From assembly GCA_945643635.1 (NCBI GenBank), contig CALZFC010000056.1, positions 1,170,001-1,234,000 on the forward strand: 64,000 bases of DNA, in the 5' to 3' direction. A model generated the notes under the pieces. The model was not told the origin of the DNA. It searched no databases and saw nothing but the letters and a program-made list of their open reading frames with translations. The DNA is from Allodiplogaster sudhausi. Its lineage: Eukaryota; Nematoda; Chromadorea; Rhabditida; Diplogasteridae. Both the position numbers and the translations under genes were made by a program. Below, in pieces: positions 28,126 to 40,376 of this stretch; the stretch's first letter is position 1; each line of letters begins with the position of its first letter.

Positions 28126-29129
28126 ATGGCGCGGAGTCGAAGCAGGAGCAAAGGTCAGAATGTTCTGGTCATTTCAATCTGGAACATTTATTTTGTTGCG
28201 TTATCTGAGTTTTATTGTTGTATTTTCCTTTACTGCCTTAAGTTCTCTTTTTTTCCACAGAGCGTCGTCGGCGTTCTCGTTCTCCTCGGGATCGTGAAGG
28301 TCGTCGAAGTAGAAGTCGAAGCAGAGAACGGGACAGGTCAGGAGGTTGCATTATTTACATTCTAATCAACTACTCTTTCGCAGGGACCGAAGACGTCGGA
28401 CCCGAAGTCGAGAGAGGGAACGCGACCGGGAGAGAGAGCACAGAGATGGAGATCGTGAGAGGGACCGGGGAGAGAGAGAACACAGAGATCGACGCCGCAG
28501 TCGAACTCCCACCGAAAAGAGAGTGTACGAATATTTGTCTTTTTCACTTATTCTTTGTGAATTGAACAATGCGCTAATGATTTTGTTCAGTGATTTTAAA
28601 CTCTTTCTGTAGGTTCAAGGAGAAGCGTGAAGAGAAGAATGAAAGGAGGTCCGCGAAGCACGCCGAAGGTTTTACTTTTCAATTTTTACCACTAGTTTTA
28701 TTGTTACTTAACTTTAAAATAGCCTTCTTGAAAATGCAAAATTTGGTATGTTTTCGTTTCTTTTCCGTAAAAAAATTCTTGATTGTTTCAGAAGTTCCTA
28801 TTAATTTGGAAACGCTTGTCAACGTGGAGGATGACATTTCAAAGATGATGGGCTTCGGAGGATTTGATACAACAAAGAATAAAAAGGTGCGACTCACTGG
28901 CCTGAACTTTATTGCTTAATTTTTTTTTTAATTCCACTGTGTGCATTCTCAACTTAGTGGAAAATCACACCTTTAAAGCGAATAGATAATTCCATTATTT
29001 CCACTATATAATTTATTAAAGGTGGCAGGCAACGCAGACGGAGAAGTGAAGATCAACAAAATGCGGAGATATCGACAGTACATGAACAGGAAGGGAGGAT
29101 TCAACCGCCCCCTCGATTGGATCGCATGA
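28126..29129 (+). CDS. SNRNP27: U4/U6.U5 tri-snRNP 27 kDa protein
   Basis: Spliceosomal tri-snRNP component. The N-terminus is an RS/RE domain: MARSRSRSK joined after a short intron to [19 protein letters not shown], then a long Arg-Glu-Asp run around 28380-28520 ending SRTPTEKR. A charged linker ([17 protein letters not shown]) and the exon [19 protein letters not shown] lead to the family signature [14 protein letters not shown]. The last exon gives [20 protein letters not shown] and LDWIA, nearly identical to the human C-terminus, with a stop at 29127-29129. The methionine in QYMNRKGG, implicated in 5' splice-site choice in nematodes, is conserved. The donor of the fourth exon (near 28522) is ambiguous by two bases. 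Confidence 0.95.
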
Positions 29130-29406
29130 TTTTCTCTTTCATCCTTCTCTTACTGTGGCCACTCGAATGTACATCCTCCTTTACTCGCTCTCAGACACGG
29201 CAACTGATCTCTTATGATGGGGATAAATTATGCACCAATTCTTCGAATCTTTACTGTTCATTATCAACCGGCTGTTTGATGACACTTCATTTGCGCGTCT
29301 GGTAAACTTGAGCATTTAATCCTCTCATTTTCTAGAAACTAAATGATATGAAAGAGTGGAGAACAAAACGATGCACTGGTATTACTCTACAAATCGAGAA
29401 GATTTA

Positions 29407-29659
29407 TTACCATTTGAGAAAGCGCACAAATGGATTCTTGGGGCGGCTACGAATCAGCCATTTCCTGACTTCATTGAACACGAAGAGGTAGATTCCTACA
29501 ACGGGAGCAGCCAGCCAAACGAGGAGCGGAGGAGTTTGGATATCCATGATGTAGTGGAAGGCCGGGGTGTAGATCATCATTACTAGCATCAACACCTCAA
29601 CCGATCACATAACAACCTGTCGCAAACCGTAGCCCTCCCCCCTCTCTTTCTCTCTCTCC

Positions 29660-29701
<42 letters not shown>

Positions 29702-31272
29702 GTCTTTCTCTCTCTCTCTCTCTCTCTCTCTGCGTCTCTCCTATCTCTCTCTCTCTCCTCTCTCTCTCTCTCCTCTCTCTCTCTCTCCTCTCTCTCTCTC
29801 TCCTCTCTCTCCTCTCTCTCTCTCTCTCCACCTCTCCCAAACTTGATGTTTCTCACTAACTTCAATGACCACAGCAAATACGCTGACGATGTTGGTGATG
29901 CCGTGCTTGAGAAGGGAAACACGGCGAGTTGTGCAGTTGTAGAGATGGAAGACCTGAGTGGTGTGATTCCAGGTTGGGATGAAAGGGAAGGAATGAACCT
30001 GTGACATGATAAGAGTGATCTGCCAGGCCGCGGCTGCCTGGCCTCGGATAAAGAGCTGGTCGCGTTCCACGAAGGTCTTCCCTCAAAAGTGTAATCCTTT
30101 ACAAGTAAACATGCATTTCGCCTTCCTCCTCATTTCTCCCCCCCCCCCTCTCCCTCTCTCTTTCCCTCTCTTTCTCTCCCCATCTCTTTCCCTCTCTCTC
30201 TCTCCTCTCTTTCCCTCTCTCTCTCTCCTCTCTTTCCCTCTCTCTCTCTCCCTCTCTTCCTCCCCCTTTCTTTCCCTCTCTCTCTCTGGCCTACTCTCTC
30301 TCTCTCTCTCTCTCCCTCTCTCTTTCTGTGACTCAGTAGAAGAAGCACCAGATGCTGTAGTAAAATTGGCAGCGCCAACTTTCCAATGATGCTCTGCCGT
30401 GAAGAGAAGATCGCCCACGCTTATTCCATGCAACCTGAAGAAGGCAGACAACGGAGATCTTAAAGACATTTATCTATTTCCACACCAGTAAACGCTGAGA
30501 AAGGCCAGTACGCAGCCAGCGGTTATAGCAGTGCCTGCGAAGACGTATGCATACATCAGCAGGCCTTTGGACAACAACTGAAAAGAGAGAGAGAGAGAGA
30601 GAGAGCGATAGAAAAAGCTAGTCAATGGCGCACCTTAGCTTTCCGACTGCGTGGCCCAGTCCTCATCATGTCGCTTTCTGGTTGTTCGTATGCCAAAGAA
30701 ACTGCCGGAGGCATCTCACATGCCAAATCAATTGATAAGATCTATAATGGTGAAGATAGTGGAGTGTGTGAAGAGTAGATGAACCTGCATGGGAGAGAGG
30801 CCGAGTGGGAAGCCCAGCAGAAAGGACAAGATGACAGGGACAACTTCAGGCCAAAGATGAGCGAATGTGTAGGCCAGTGACAATCTCAAAATCAGGCCAT
30901 TTCTTTCTTCTGCTCAATGCTAAAGGGCATGAACCTGAGATTGTCAAAAAGAAGCCGCCCTTCTTCGATTCCCTTGACGAGAGAAGCAAAGTTGTCATCC
31001 AGCAAAACAATGTCGGCAGTCTGCTTAGCGATGTCACTGCCTACGAGGGAAGAGAGTGGAATCAGAACGAGCAGAAAAGAAGGAACCCGTGACACCCATG
31101 GCGATTCCAATGTTGGCTCGTGCAAGGGCGGGCGCATCGTTGGCCCCGCCCCCTGTCACGGCTACCGTCTCCCCTCTTCTCTGGCACTCCAGCACAATGC
31201 TCAGCTTCTGATCCGGGTTCGTCCTGCCAACACACACTCATTCCTTTTTTCTCTCCTCTATCCCCTCCTCTA

Positions 31273-31306
<34 letters not shown>

Positions 31307-31316
31307 TCTTTCTCTT

Positions 31317-31354
<38 letters not shown>

Positions 31355-31390
31355 TCTCTTTCTCTCTCTCTCTCTTTCTCTCTCTCTCTT

Positions 31391-31431
<41 letters not shown>

Positions 31432-32732
31432 CTCTTTCTCTCTCTCTCTTTCTCTCTCTCTCTTTCTCTCTTTCTCTCTCTCTCTGTATATTATCTAATT
31501 GATTTCAACTTGCCTTGCAAAGATGATGTACTTATGATTAAGGAGAGCGTCCCAGTCATCTTGGGAATAAGCTGAAATTTGTTCTCCAGTCACGATTGTC
31601 CAGTCCTTGTTGACTTTCTTGCGGGGGACGTTCCAAGACGAAAGATTGTTTGATTCCATGTCTGCGAAGCTACCGATTCCACCCTAAAGCATTCTTCGCA
31701 CTTTTTGTCAAAAAAATAAATGTAAAAAAATTCACAGATGAAAGAGTTATAAAATGGGGAAAGGATATGCAGATTGGGGTTGAAGCGATAGAGTCCATAG
31801 GATGAGCTTAATCCTGCTCATTCCTCACGCCTACGACCCCACTGATCGGTCAAATTGGTTACTCTTCTTTCTTTTTTCTCTTTCTTTTAGAGTTGTAACA
31901 GCTATTGATTAGTTAAGTAAGAAGAATGCGAGTGTATTACGTGGTGAAGGGAGTGGGTTTGCTGCTCTCCTTCCTCGCCCTCTATTCTGTTCTCTCCGTC
32001 TCTCGTCTTTGCTTCTCATTTAAACCGGTCAGGATATCTTCTAATATAGAGTTTCTTTCAAATTCGAACAGCTTCCAGAATCGTCTTCTTCTGCAATGTC
32101 TTTCCATCTCACAAGGGGACTCTTCGGCTAATAAGCTGCTTTCGGCAAGCGAAATTCTTTCCTTCTCGAACCACGCTCCTTTTGCCAATGCAATTAATGG
32201 GAATCTCCACAGGATGATTGGAGTCTCGAGAATTCCACCACATCGAACTCTTCGAACGAAACCGAACTGGACAATTATAATGTAAGCATTAGCATAACGA
32301 ATAGGCAGAGACAGACGAAAGAAGAGAAATTCTGAATTACCAGTTCACGACGAATGAATTGGAAGAATCGGAGAAAGGAATGGATGAGTCTGCCTTCGTC
32401 ATTCAGTGCATTAATGTTAGCGGTGTTTCATTAAGAATCCTTTTGCTGATTCGTCTGAGTTGCTGGCAATATCCATTCCGTTCTACAGGTGAGCATCGCG
32501 GACATCCTCGGCTACGGCAGCTCGCACATCTACTCTCACATCTCGGTTAGTCTTTCAGGATTCACCTCAAAAGCCATGAGCTTGGCAGGGACTGAACTTC
32601 GTGTGCCTCCTCATGCTGCTCCACTCTGTCTACTCCTTTGGCTGCATCGCTAATCTATACGCTTCTCTTCTACCAAATACTGTGGTTTGTAAAAGACAAG
32701 GCGGACACAGAAAGAGAGAGAGAGAGAGAGAA

Positions 32733-32785
<53 letters not shown>

Positions 32786-33863
32786 CATGACCATCTTAGG
32801 CATCGGATGCGATGAGAAATGGAGTGAGTATTCTCCTCTGGGCAACTGCTGCTATTTCCATCAAATACAAGGTTGTTGTTTTAAGGAGGTAAGTAAGGAT
32901 CAGTGAATATTAGAGAGTGAATTGTTTAGGAGTATACATGGGTGGAGGGCTGGCTGAACTCTGCGTCGGGCGGAACTCACTCTTTCATACCCGACTTTCC
33001 CTTCCACTGGCGTATTGTTCAGGTCGGTTACTATCCGTTTTATATTTATTTAAATAAATATTTCGAAAATGAAAATTTTTGTAGGTTCTGTCAATGTTGA
33101 TGCCTTTGGCTGTGCTCCTCGAGATCTGCTCCAACAAGATGCTCTACCACAACATTAAGATCACTCGCAACTGCCTGGAGTACCACGTCAGTTCTCCCCG
33201 TTCTCACGGTTGCCTCCATCTCCTTCGATTCAGTTGGTCAACCGTGGCGAAGACACTAGTCCTATCTCTTCTTAGTTGAATCGACAGGACACTGCCTACT
33301 AGCTATCTGCTGGCCTCTTCGCTCTCCAGGAATAAATAAGTGCATCCTTGCAAAGACGAGCAGTGTGGTTCCAACAAAAGAAAGCAGTTGGAAGAACTGA
33401 GGAGAATAAGAGGGAAGAACGAGAAGAGGAAGGGAGGCTGACCAGCTGCTCATCATTTCCAATGAGTCCGATCTGGATGGCGAGTGCGCGGGCCGTGGTT
33501 GGATGGTCACCCGTTATCACGAACACTTTGATCCCTGCGTCTTTGCACTCTTGCATTGCTGCCGCCGTCTCTGCTCTCAAAGAAAACTCCTCAATGAGAG
33601 TATGCGAGAGACACACACAGAGAAAGAGAGAGAGACAGACAGAAAGAGAAAGTAAGAGAGAGAGGGAGAGAAAAGTGATCATGCCTGGGGGGATCCATGA
33701 TTGCCGCCATTCCCAGGAAGGTAAGTCTGTCCTGGAGGGCAGAAAGTTGTTCCTCGTCGTTAAACTTCGAGTTGGTCGGTGCATTGAAGTGACGGTGGGA
33801 AAAGGCGATCACTCGACGGCCTTCGTTACCAAGGGACTCCCAGGCACGCTGAGAGAATTAAGA

Positions 33864-33897
<34 letters not shown>

Positions 33898-33934
33898 TGA
33901 GAGAGTAAATGAAGAGAGAGCGAAGTGAGGGAAT

Positions 33935-33977
<43 letters not shown>

Positions 33978-34001
33978 GAAGAGAGCGGCGTGAGGGAATG
34001 A

Positions 34002-34034
<33 letters not shown>

Positions 34035-34064
34035 GAGGAAATGAAGAGAGCGAAGTGAGGGAAT

Positions 34065-34103
<39 letters not shown>

Positions 34104-34484
34104 GAGGAAATGAAGAGAGCGAAGTGAGTGAATGAAGAGAGTGAGAGAGGGAGGGAATGAAGAGAGAGAGAGAGCGAGGAGATGACGAGAGCGAAGTGAG
34201 GGAATGAAGATGGACATAGAGAAAGGAAATGAAGAGAGAGAAGAAGGGAATGAAGAGAGAGAGAGAGAGAGCGAGGAAATGAAGAGAGCGAATTGAGGGA
34301 TTGAAGAGAGAGAGAGAGGGAGAGAGAGAGAAAGAGAGAGAGGAAATGTAGAGAGCGAAGTGAGTGAATGAAGAGAAAGAGAGAGAGAGAGGGAGGGAAT
34401 GAAGAGAGAGCGAGGAGATGAAGAGAGCGAAGTGAGGGAATGAAGAGTGCGAGCGAGGAGATGAAGAGAACGAAGTGAGGAAAT

Positions 34485-34530
<46 letters not shown>

Positions 34531-34720
34531 CGCGAGGAAATAAAGAGAGCGAAGTGGAATGAATAGAGAACCTGGCAAGAAAGACGGAAAGCGTCGTCAG
34601 CTGAGTGTGACTCTTCGCTCTGCTGGACGAAGGCGCAACGGTCCACGATCACCTCAGGGGCGCCCTTCATCATTACTACGAATCTCGACTCTCCCTTCAA
34701 AGAAATCCACATTGTCTATC

Positions 34721-34778
<58 letters not shown>

Positions 34779-35371
34779 TGGAGAGAGAGGGAGAGAGTGA
34801 GGGAGGAAAGGGGAGTGGGAGATAGTGAGGGAGAGAGAGAGAGAGTGAGATGGACAGAGCGAGGGAGGGAGAGAGAAAGTGAGGGAAGGAGAGACTGAGA
34901 GGGAGGGAGAGACTGAGAGGGATGGACAGAGAAACGGAGGGGGTGAGGGAGGGAGAGAGAAAGTGAGGGTGGGAGAGAGTGAGGGAGTGCGAGGGAAGGA
35001 AAGAGAGAGAGGGAGAGAGATTGTGAAATAGTGAGGGAGGGAGAGAGTTAGAGGGATGGAAAGAAGGAGAGAGTGAAGGGGAGAGAGAGTGAGAGGTACA
35101 GAGTGAGGGAAGGAGAGATAAAATGAGGGAAGGAGCGACTGAGAAAGAGGGAGAGACTGAGAGGGATGGAGAGAGCGGAGAGGGTGAGGGAAGAAGAGAG
35201 TGAGGGATGGAGAGATGGATATAGTGATTGAGGGGGAGAGTGAGAGGGATGGAGAGAGATCATGAGGGAGGAAGAGAGTGAGAGTGATGGAGATAGTGAG
35301 AGGGAGAGAGTGTGAGGGATGGAAAGAGAGAGAGAGAGAGTGAGGGACGGAGAGAGAGGGATTGAGAGAGC

Positions 35372-35404
<33 letters not shown>

Positions 35405-36747
35405 GGATGGAGAGAGATAGCGGGGGCTGGAAAGAGTGAGCGGGATGGAGAGAGAGAGTGAGGGAGGGAGAGACCGAGACTGAGAAAGCGACAGAGGGAT
35501 GGAAAGAGAGAGGGAGAGAGTGAGAGTAATGGAGAGAGAGAGATAGCGGGGAGGGAGAGAGTTACAGGGAAGGAGAGAGAGTGAGGGAGGGAGGGGGGGG
35601 GGAGCGAGAGGGATGCAGAGAGTGAGAGCGAGAGGGAGTGAGTGATACTTGTTGTGGTGCCGGCAGATCAGGATGACCTCCTCCCTGTTCGTCTGCCATG
35701 CAACGAGCAACGATGAGATGCCAGCGGCGGACTGAGTTGAAGGCCACTTCATGCACTACCTTCAACGAGGCATCCCTACAATTTGTGTTTTCCCTCGCCC
35801 TTCCTCTCGATATCTTTTTTCTTCTCTCTTAATCTCACGAATATGAGTAGATATACTTGATATCTGGCTCGAATGCTTTCCACACTCGAATAGAGTTCAA
35901 CGTAACGAGCGAGGGCGACATCGCATGGCAACCCAGTGATGTCATCGCGTTTCTTCTTAATCAAACAATTCCAAACTATCACAAGGAAGGAAGAAAGAAC
36001 CGACTTTGGCAGCTTCTTTGTGTGCCTTTGGATTCTTCTGGTAGAAGTGCTTGGCATTCTTCTCTCCCTCAGCCGCTGCAGGGGAGGGAGCGATGGAATC
36101 TGCCGGATCGCCCAGACTTATCTGTTCAAGCTCAATTCAGTAATAAGATATAAGACGATGCCAACTAAACAAACGATAGTTTTTGCTTTTTCGACCCGTT
36201 ATGCACATTAGCGCAAAAATGTACACGTACTTTTTGACCTATTTGGTAGATTCGGGCAGCATATGAAAAAAGTGCATTTTCATTTTGTCGCAAATGAAAA
36301 CGGGACAAAAACGCGAAAACCGCGATTATTTAGTTTTCACAGTTATATATGTACAAGAAAGTAATATCTTCATGTCTTAAATCAACAATTGCCAACCTCA
36401 TCAATAGGACTCATTGTCATTTCAGAAGAGGGATTTGTTGATGAGATGTTGCGATTCAGAGTAGAGAGACTTCCCGTACGGGAATCTCTAGAGATACGGA
36501 GATTATCAAGCGAGAAGAGAAAGAGAGAGAGAGAGAGTGAGAGAATAGTGGAATAATCGAGAATAGGGAGAATGGGATAGTTAACGTGAATCCAAGACTA
36601 ACACGACTGTGAACTTCTTCGTGACATGTCTCATCATGGATGCCTCCGAGGCTTCCTTCTGAAGAGCTCGCATCGTTGATATCCGTCTGCCATTCAACTA
36701 TCACTTTTCCATTCTTATCTCTTTAGAAATATAAAAAAGAGAAAGCG

Positions 36748-36789
<42 letters not shown>

Positions 36790-38583
36790 CAGAGAGACAC
36801 AGAGAGAGAATGTACATATATGTGAGAAAGAGAGAGAGATTAAGATTGAGAGTGAGAGAGAGGGATAGAGAGAGTGAGAGTGACAGGGAGAGAGAGTGAG
36901 AGAGAGTGAGTGAATGTAAATACATATATGTGGGTGAGAGAGAGAGAGTGAATGTAAATACATATATGTGGGTGAGAGAGAGAGAGAGATTGAGAGAGAG
37001 AGAGGGAGAGGGAGAGAAAGTGAGAGAGAGAGGGAGAGGGAGAATAAGAAAATAAAGTGAATGTATATATGGGTGAGAGAGGAGAGAAAAAGAAAGAAAG
37101 AGAGAGTGAATTTATATGTGTAAGAGAGAAGAAAGAATGAGAAAGAAAGAGAGATTGAATGTACTATATGTGTGTGAGAGAGAAGAGAGAAAAAGAAAAA
37201 AAGAGTGAATGTAGATGTGTGAGAGAGAAGAGAGGAAAAGAATGAAAGAAAAAGTTAATGTAGATATGTGAGAGAGGAGAGCCAACCTCATCCCCTTCTT
37301 GGCCCCTTCGAACTGCGCGTTGTTACAGAGAGAGCAGACAGTGAGTATGTCTGGGAGGGGTGGAGAGAGGGGGACAGCACGAGTCATCTTTGCTGCCCGA
37401 GAGAACGCTCCTCGTAGACCAGCCGCGGCGTGCTGCTGAGAACCTCAAAGTTCTCATTGTTGTGATTTCTTCATGTCTAATCAATCTCATCTTCAGTTTC
37501 TATCCAAAAGGTAACCCAATCCAAATCAAAAAGTAACACTGAACGAACCAGAAATGAGGCTGTTGTTATACCACAGATCAGTCACGAGCATTCTATTTAG
37601 AGTGAGAGTTCCCGTTTTATCCGAGCAGATAACAGTGGTTGCTCCGAGTTCATCTCAAAACATCTCAGTTCGTATTAAAAAGAATAATAACTTTTTAAAA
37701 AGTAATAGAAACCAATGAGATCGAGCTTCTTGATGAAGACATTCTTCTGTGCCATTCGGTGTGCGTTGATTCTGAGTTGCGACATCACAGTTGCTGGCAG
37801 CCCCGGAAATATTTCATCTTATCAAGAAATCCTTTGATTCCATTCTTGTAATGGGGTTGACATGAAAACCTGAGGGACGTTCGCGACGATAATTACGAGA
37901 AATCCAATCACAAAATGATCGAGAATATTTTCAAATCTGGAAAAATAGGAAAAAATAGGCAGAATTTGCTTTTTTAAATTACACAGAAAACACTGTACCT
38001 TGCAACAATGCATCCAACTAGAAAAACAACTGTGGCCATTGTTATGGCCACGAGGGAGATGAAGTTGGCAAAAGCACGCAATTCCGTTTGCAATTTACTC
38101 TCCGGAGGGGGCACCGTATCTTGCAGTTCAGCCATTGCTCCCAACACCTTCAAAGTATTTCCGTTGTCTTTCTTCTCTCTCCCTCTCTCTTTCTCTCCTC
38201 CCCTCTCTTTCTCTCTCCGTTTATCTCTCTCTCTCACTATCTCTCTCTTTTTCCTTTACTTACAGTATACTTCCCCGTCTTGAGTACAATGCCGACTCCT
38301 TCTCCTTCAGTACAGTACGATCCCTTGAATGCGACATTCTTGGCATGGAAGACGGACAAATGAGGGGCAGCGGCTTCAGCAGTGCAGAGCACTGAATCCG
38401 TGCTTCCTGAATCCATATTTCAGTTCTGCTTTAAAGCAACCACAATTTTTTATCGTTTAATATCTCCAATTTCTAAAAGCTTTCTGCATGTATCTAAACC
38501 ATCTTACTCACTGCCACAATTTGAACCTTCCTCGTTCAATTTACCCATCTCTCTTCCCCTCTCTCTACCTCTGTTTCTCTCTT

Positions 38584-38621
<38 letters not shown>

Positions 38622-39785
38622 AATCAAATGTTCGCACCACTCACCAGTAATCTGCGAAGCATCAATACGAAGTCCTTTTACCTTGAGCATTCTCATGTCT
38701 GCTGCAATTCTTGAACCGGCCCTAAAGAAGAGAGTGAAGTGGAGTTTAGGAATGGAGAAGTAGGAACCTGGCCACCACCAAGTCGCCAACTACAACTTCT
38801 TCCACTGCGATCTCCTTCTCCTCTGCATCTCGAATGACTACTGCATTGACTGGCAGAAACTTCTTGTAGGATTGAATGGTCTGGAATTGTCTTTCTCTTT
38901 CCTCGGAGAGAAAGGAAGCTAATGACTTGGATGGCTCGTTGCTCCTGCCAGAAAGAGAGAGAACACATGAAGATCACGACGAGAATCAGAATACCCGCGC
39001 AGTACAAATTCAGAGGCTCGTTGTAGCCGTGCGCAGAGTGCACCAGATATGTCACTATGGACAGCATCGCTGCGCCTTCAAATTCTGACCATTCTAACTC
39101 CTCCATTTACATCAATATTCAGATATTTTTATATGGCTAAGTCATTTGTACTGTGGAAATGAAATGCGGAAATGTTTGGACTAACCAATGAGTAAGAACC
39201 AGAATTTGAAGTGAAACTGTCGCAGAAAGAGAGACAAGATTCGTCTTTTATGAGGCCTTTCTTCAATGACATTCGACCCTCCATCCGATAGTCTCTTTAT
39301 CGCTTCTTGCGTAGAGAGACCATCACTTCTCTCGGGATTCAAGGCATCGATGAAAGAGTCGGGAAATACATCAATGAGTTCCTCTACCTTAAACAGGAGA
39401 AGGAAGTGACGGGAGAAGGAGGGAACGATTGCCTTGAGATGGTGCTCGACGAAGGATGCAGCAATGGCTCTCTTCGTATCGTTGTCTTCGTTGGCAGTGG
39501 AAGTACTCGGTTCATCCTTCTCTTTCTCTGCCTTCTTTCCATTACAACAACAATCGCCTGAGTATCACAATAGGTACACCAAAGAAGGCAAATGAAAGAG
39601 TAATAGGTCTGTAAGAGACTTCACTCCTTTCTAAAAGCTATATACCATTGCAATGACAGAACTTCGCGCTTTTCTTCAGAGATGCTCCTGAAACAGAAAT
39701 AACCTTCTTCTCTTACGTGATAATTAAAAATAAAATAAAATAAAATCTGACCGTGTATTTTGGCGGGAGAGTCACGGAAGGTCAT
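29407..39785 (-). CDS. divergent Na+/K+-ATPase alpha-like P-type ATPase, altered catalytic motifs
   Basis: Type IIC P-type ATPase by domain order, residue similarity and length. The start at 39785 ([12 protein letters not shown]) joins through two phase-1 introns to a Cys-rich N-terminus and then [20 protein letters not shown]. Motifs present: phosphorylation site [14 protein letters not shown] (about 37600), [15 protein letters not shown] (about 34670), [29 protein letters not shown] (about 33500), and [19 protein letters not shown] (about 30990). Motifs altered: the hinge TGDGxND is [11 protein letters not shown] (about 31150). The TGES loop reads ITG then GST or DT depending on the splice choice near 38400, without glutamate either way. 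The C-terminus [13 protein letters not shown]...FLKW lacks the usual Tyr-Tyr end. Helix M4 reads IIVANVPQ where PEGL is usual. It may be a signalling pseudo-pump; a pseudogene is less likely given the long intact frame. One intron hosts a plus-strand gene. Confidence 0.85.
29640..30330. repeat. two CT-rich blocks in ATPase 3' introns
   Basis: CT repeats with CTC interruptions occupy about 29640-29830 and 30140-30330, separated by an ATPase exon (about 29860-30060). On the gene's sense strand they are GA tracts, so repeat orientation does not follow transcription. Confidence 0.9.
31245..31485. repeat. (TCTTTCTC)n block in an ATPase intron
   Basis: About 240 bp of regular CTCTTTCTCT units between the exon carrying the TGGGAND hinge and the exon carrying [14 protein letters not shown]. 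It reads as GA on the sense strand. Confidence 0.9.
31926..33285 (+). CDS. orphan four-transmembrane protein nested in an ATPase intron
   Basis: Nine exons, all joined in phase 0, predict 234 residues. It begins [19 protein letters not shown] (exon 31926-32027). A glycosylation-rich loop exon (32213-32281) follows with NST, NSS and NET sequons. An acidic exon (32344-32415) and [19 protein letters not shown] come next. Membrane segments two to four are [35 protein letters not shown] and [15 protein letters not shown]. The end is [13 protein letters not shown], stop 33283-33285. The first extracellular loop carries the sequons; the second, between helices 3 and 4, contains [14 protein letters not shown]. 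The topology resembles small tetraspan families (TMEM179-like, claudin-like), but no signature allows assignment. The gene lies wholly within the minus-strand ATPase intron at 31684-33442. A GA tract occupies its own intron (32706-32783). Confidence 0.75.
33850..35640. repeat. 1.8-kb GA-rich minisatellite in an ATPase intron
   Basis: The first part (33900-34560) is a degenerate tandem array of units like GAGGAAATGAAGAGAGCGAA followed by GTGAGGGAATGAAGAGAGAG, unit length about 60-70 bp including variable GA runs. An exon with [15 protein letters not shown] interrupts it at about 34590-34712. A second part (34720-35640) is made of GAGGGATGGAGAGAG-type units. It is the largest repeat block in the window. 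Confidence 0.85.
36750..37285. repeat. GA minisatellite with GTGAATGTAAATACATATATG units
   Basis: GA runs alternate with a unit around GAATGTAAATACATATATG followed by TGGGTGAGAGAG. Copies at about 36911 and 36950 are nearly identical, and degenerate copies continue to 37280. It lies in an ATPase intron between the exon at 36600-36700 and that at 37285-37420. Confidence 0.8.
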
Positions 39786-40322
39786 CTTTTCCTTGGCAAT
39801 TGTGAGAGGACAAGAGTGGGAGAGACAATTTGCACAGTGATGTCACGCCTCCTTCTGAATTGTCGTTGGCTTTAATTTCTCGATCTCCCTCCCTCTCGGT
39901 CTCTCTCTCACACTCACTCTCTCACTCTCCCTTTCTGTCTCCCAACTCTCATTCTTCTTTCTTTACATCTCTCATGCTCATTCTCCCTGGTTCTTCACCT
40001 CAATGATATTCTCTTTTATTCCTTTCCTTGAGTATGGCGATACTACACTATCGATAGGGAGAGTTGAATGAACCCACTAACAAAGGACGCCTCCCAATAG
40101 AGAGAGAAAAGAAGCAGAATGACAGAAAAGGTTCAAATGCTCTCATTTGATTTGGTTGACAATGAGTGAAAATGGTAGAGGATGCAAGAGTTGAAGAGAG
40201 TGAGTGAGTGAGAGGGAGAGAGTCGGTGTAATTTTAAGTAGTCTTTAAAAATCATCAATGAATGGGTAATCGGGAAAATTCGAATCAAACGAAAAGTTGA
40301 TGAAAAAAGAAGCGAAGGTAGT

Positions 40323-40376
<54 letters not shown>

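Noticed and set aside
29407..39785. Calling the ATPase a pseudogene
   Set aside because: No premature stops in recognisable exons, most motifs intact, and splice junctions generally in frame; catalytic losses alone do not make a pseudogene. The M4 junction remains open.
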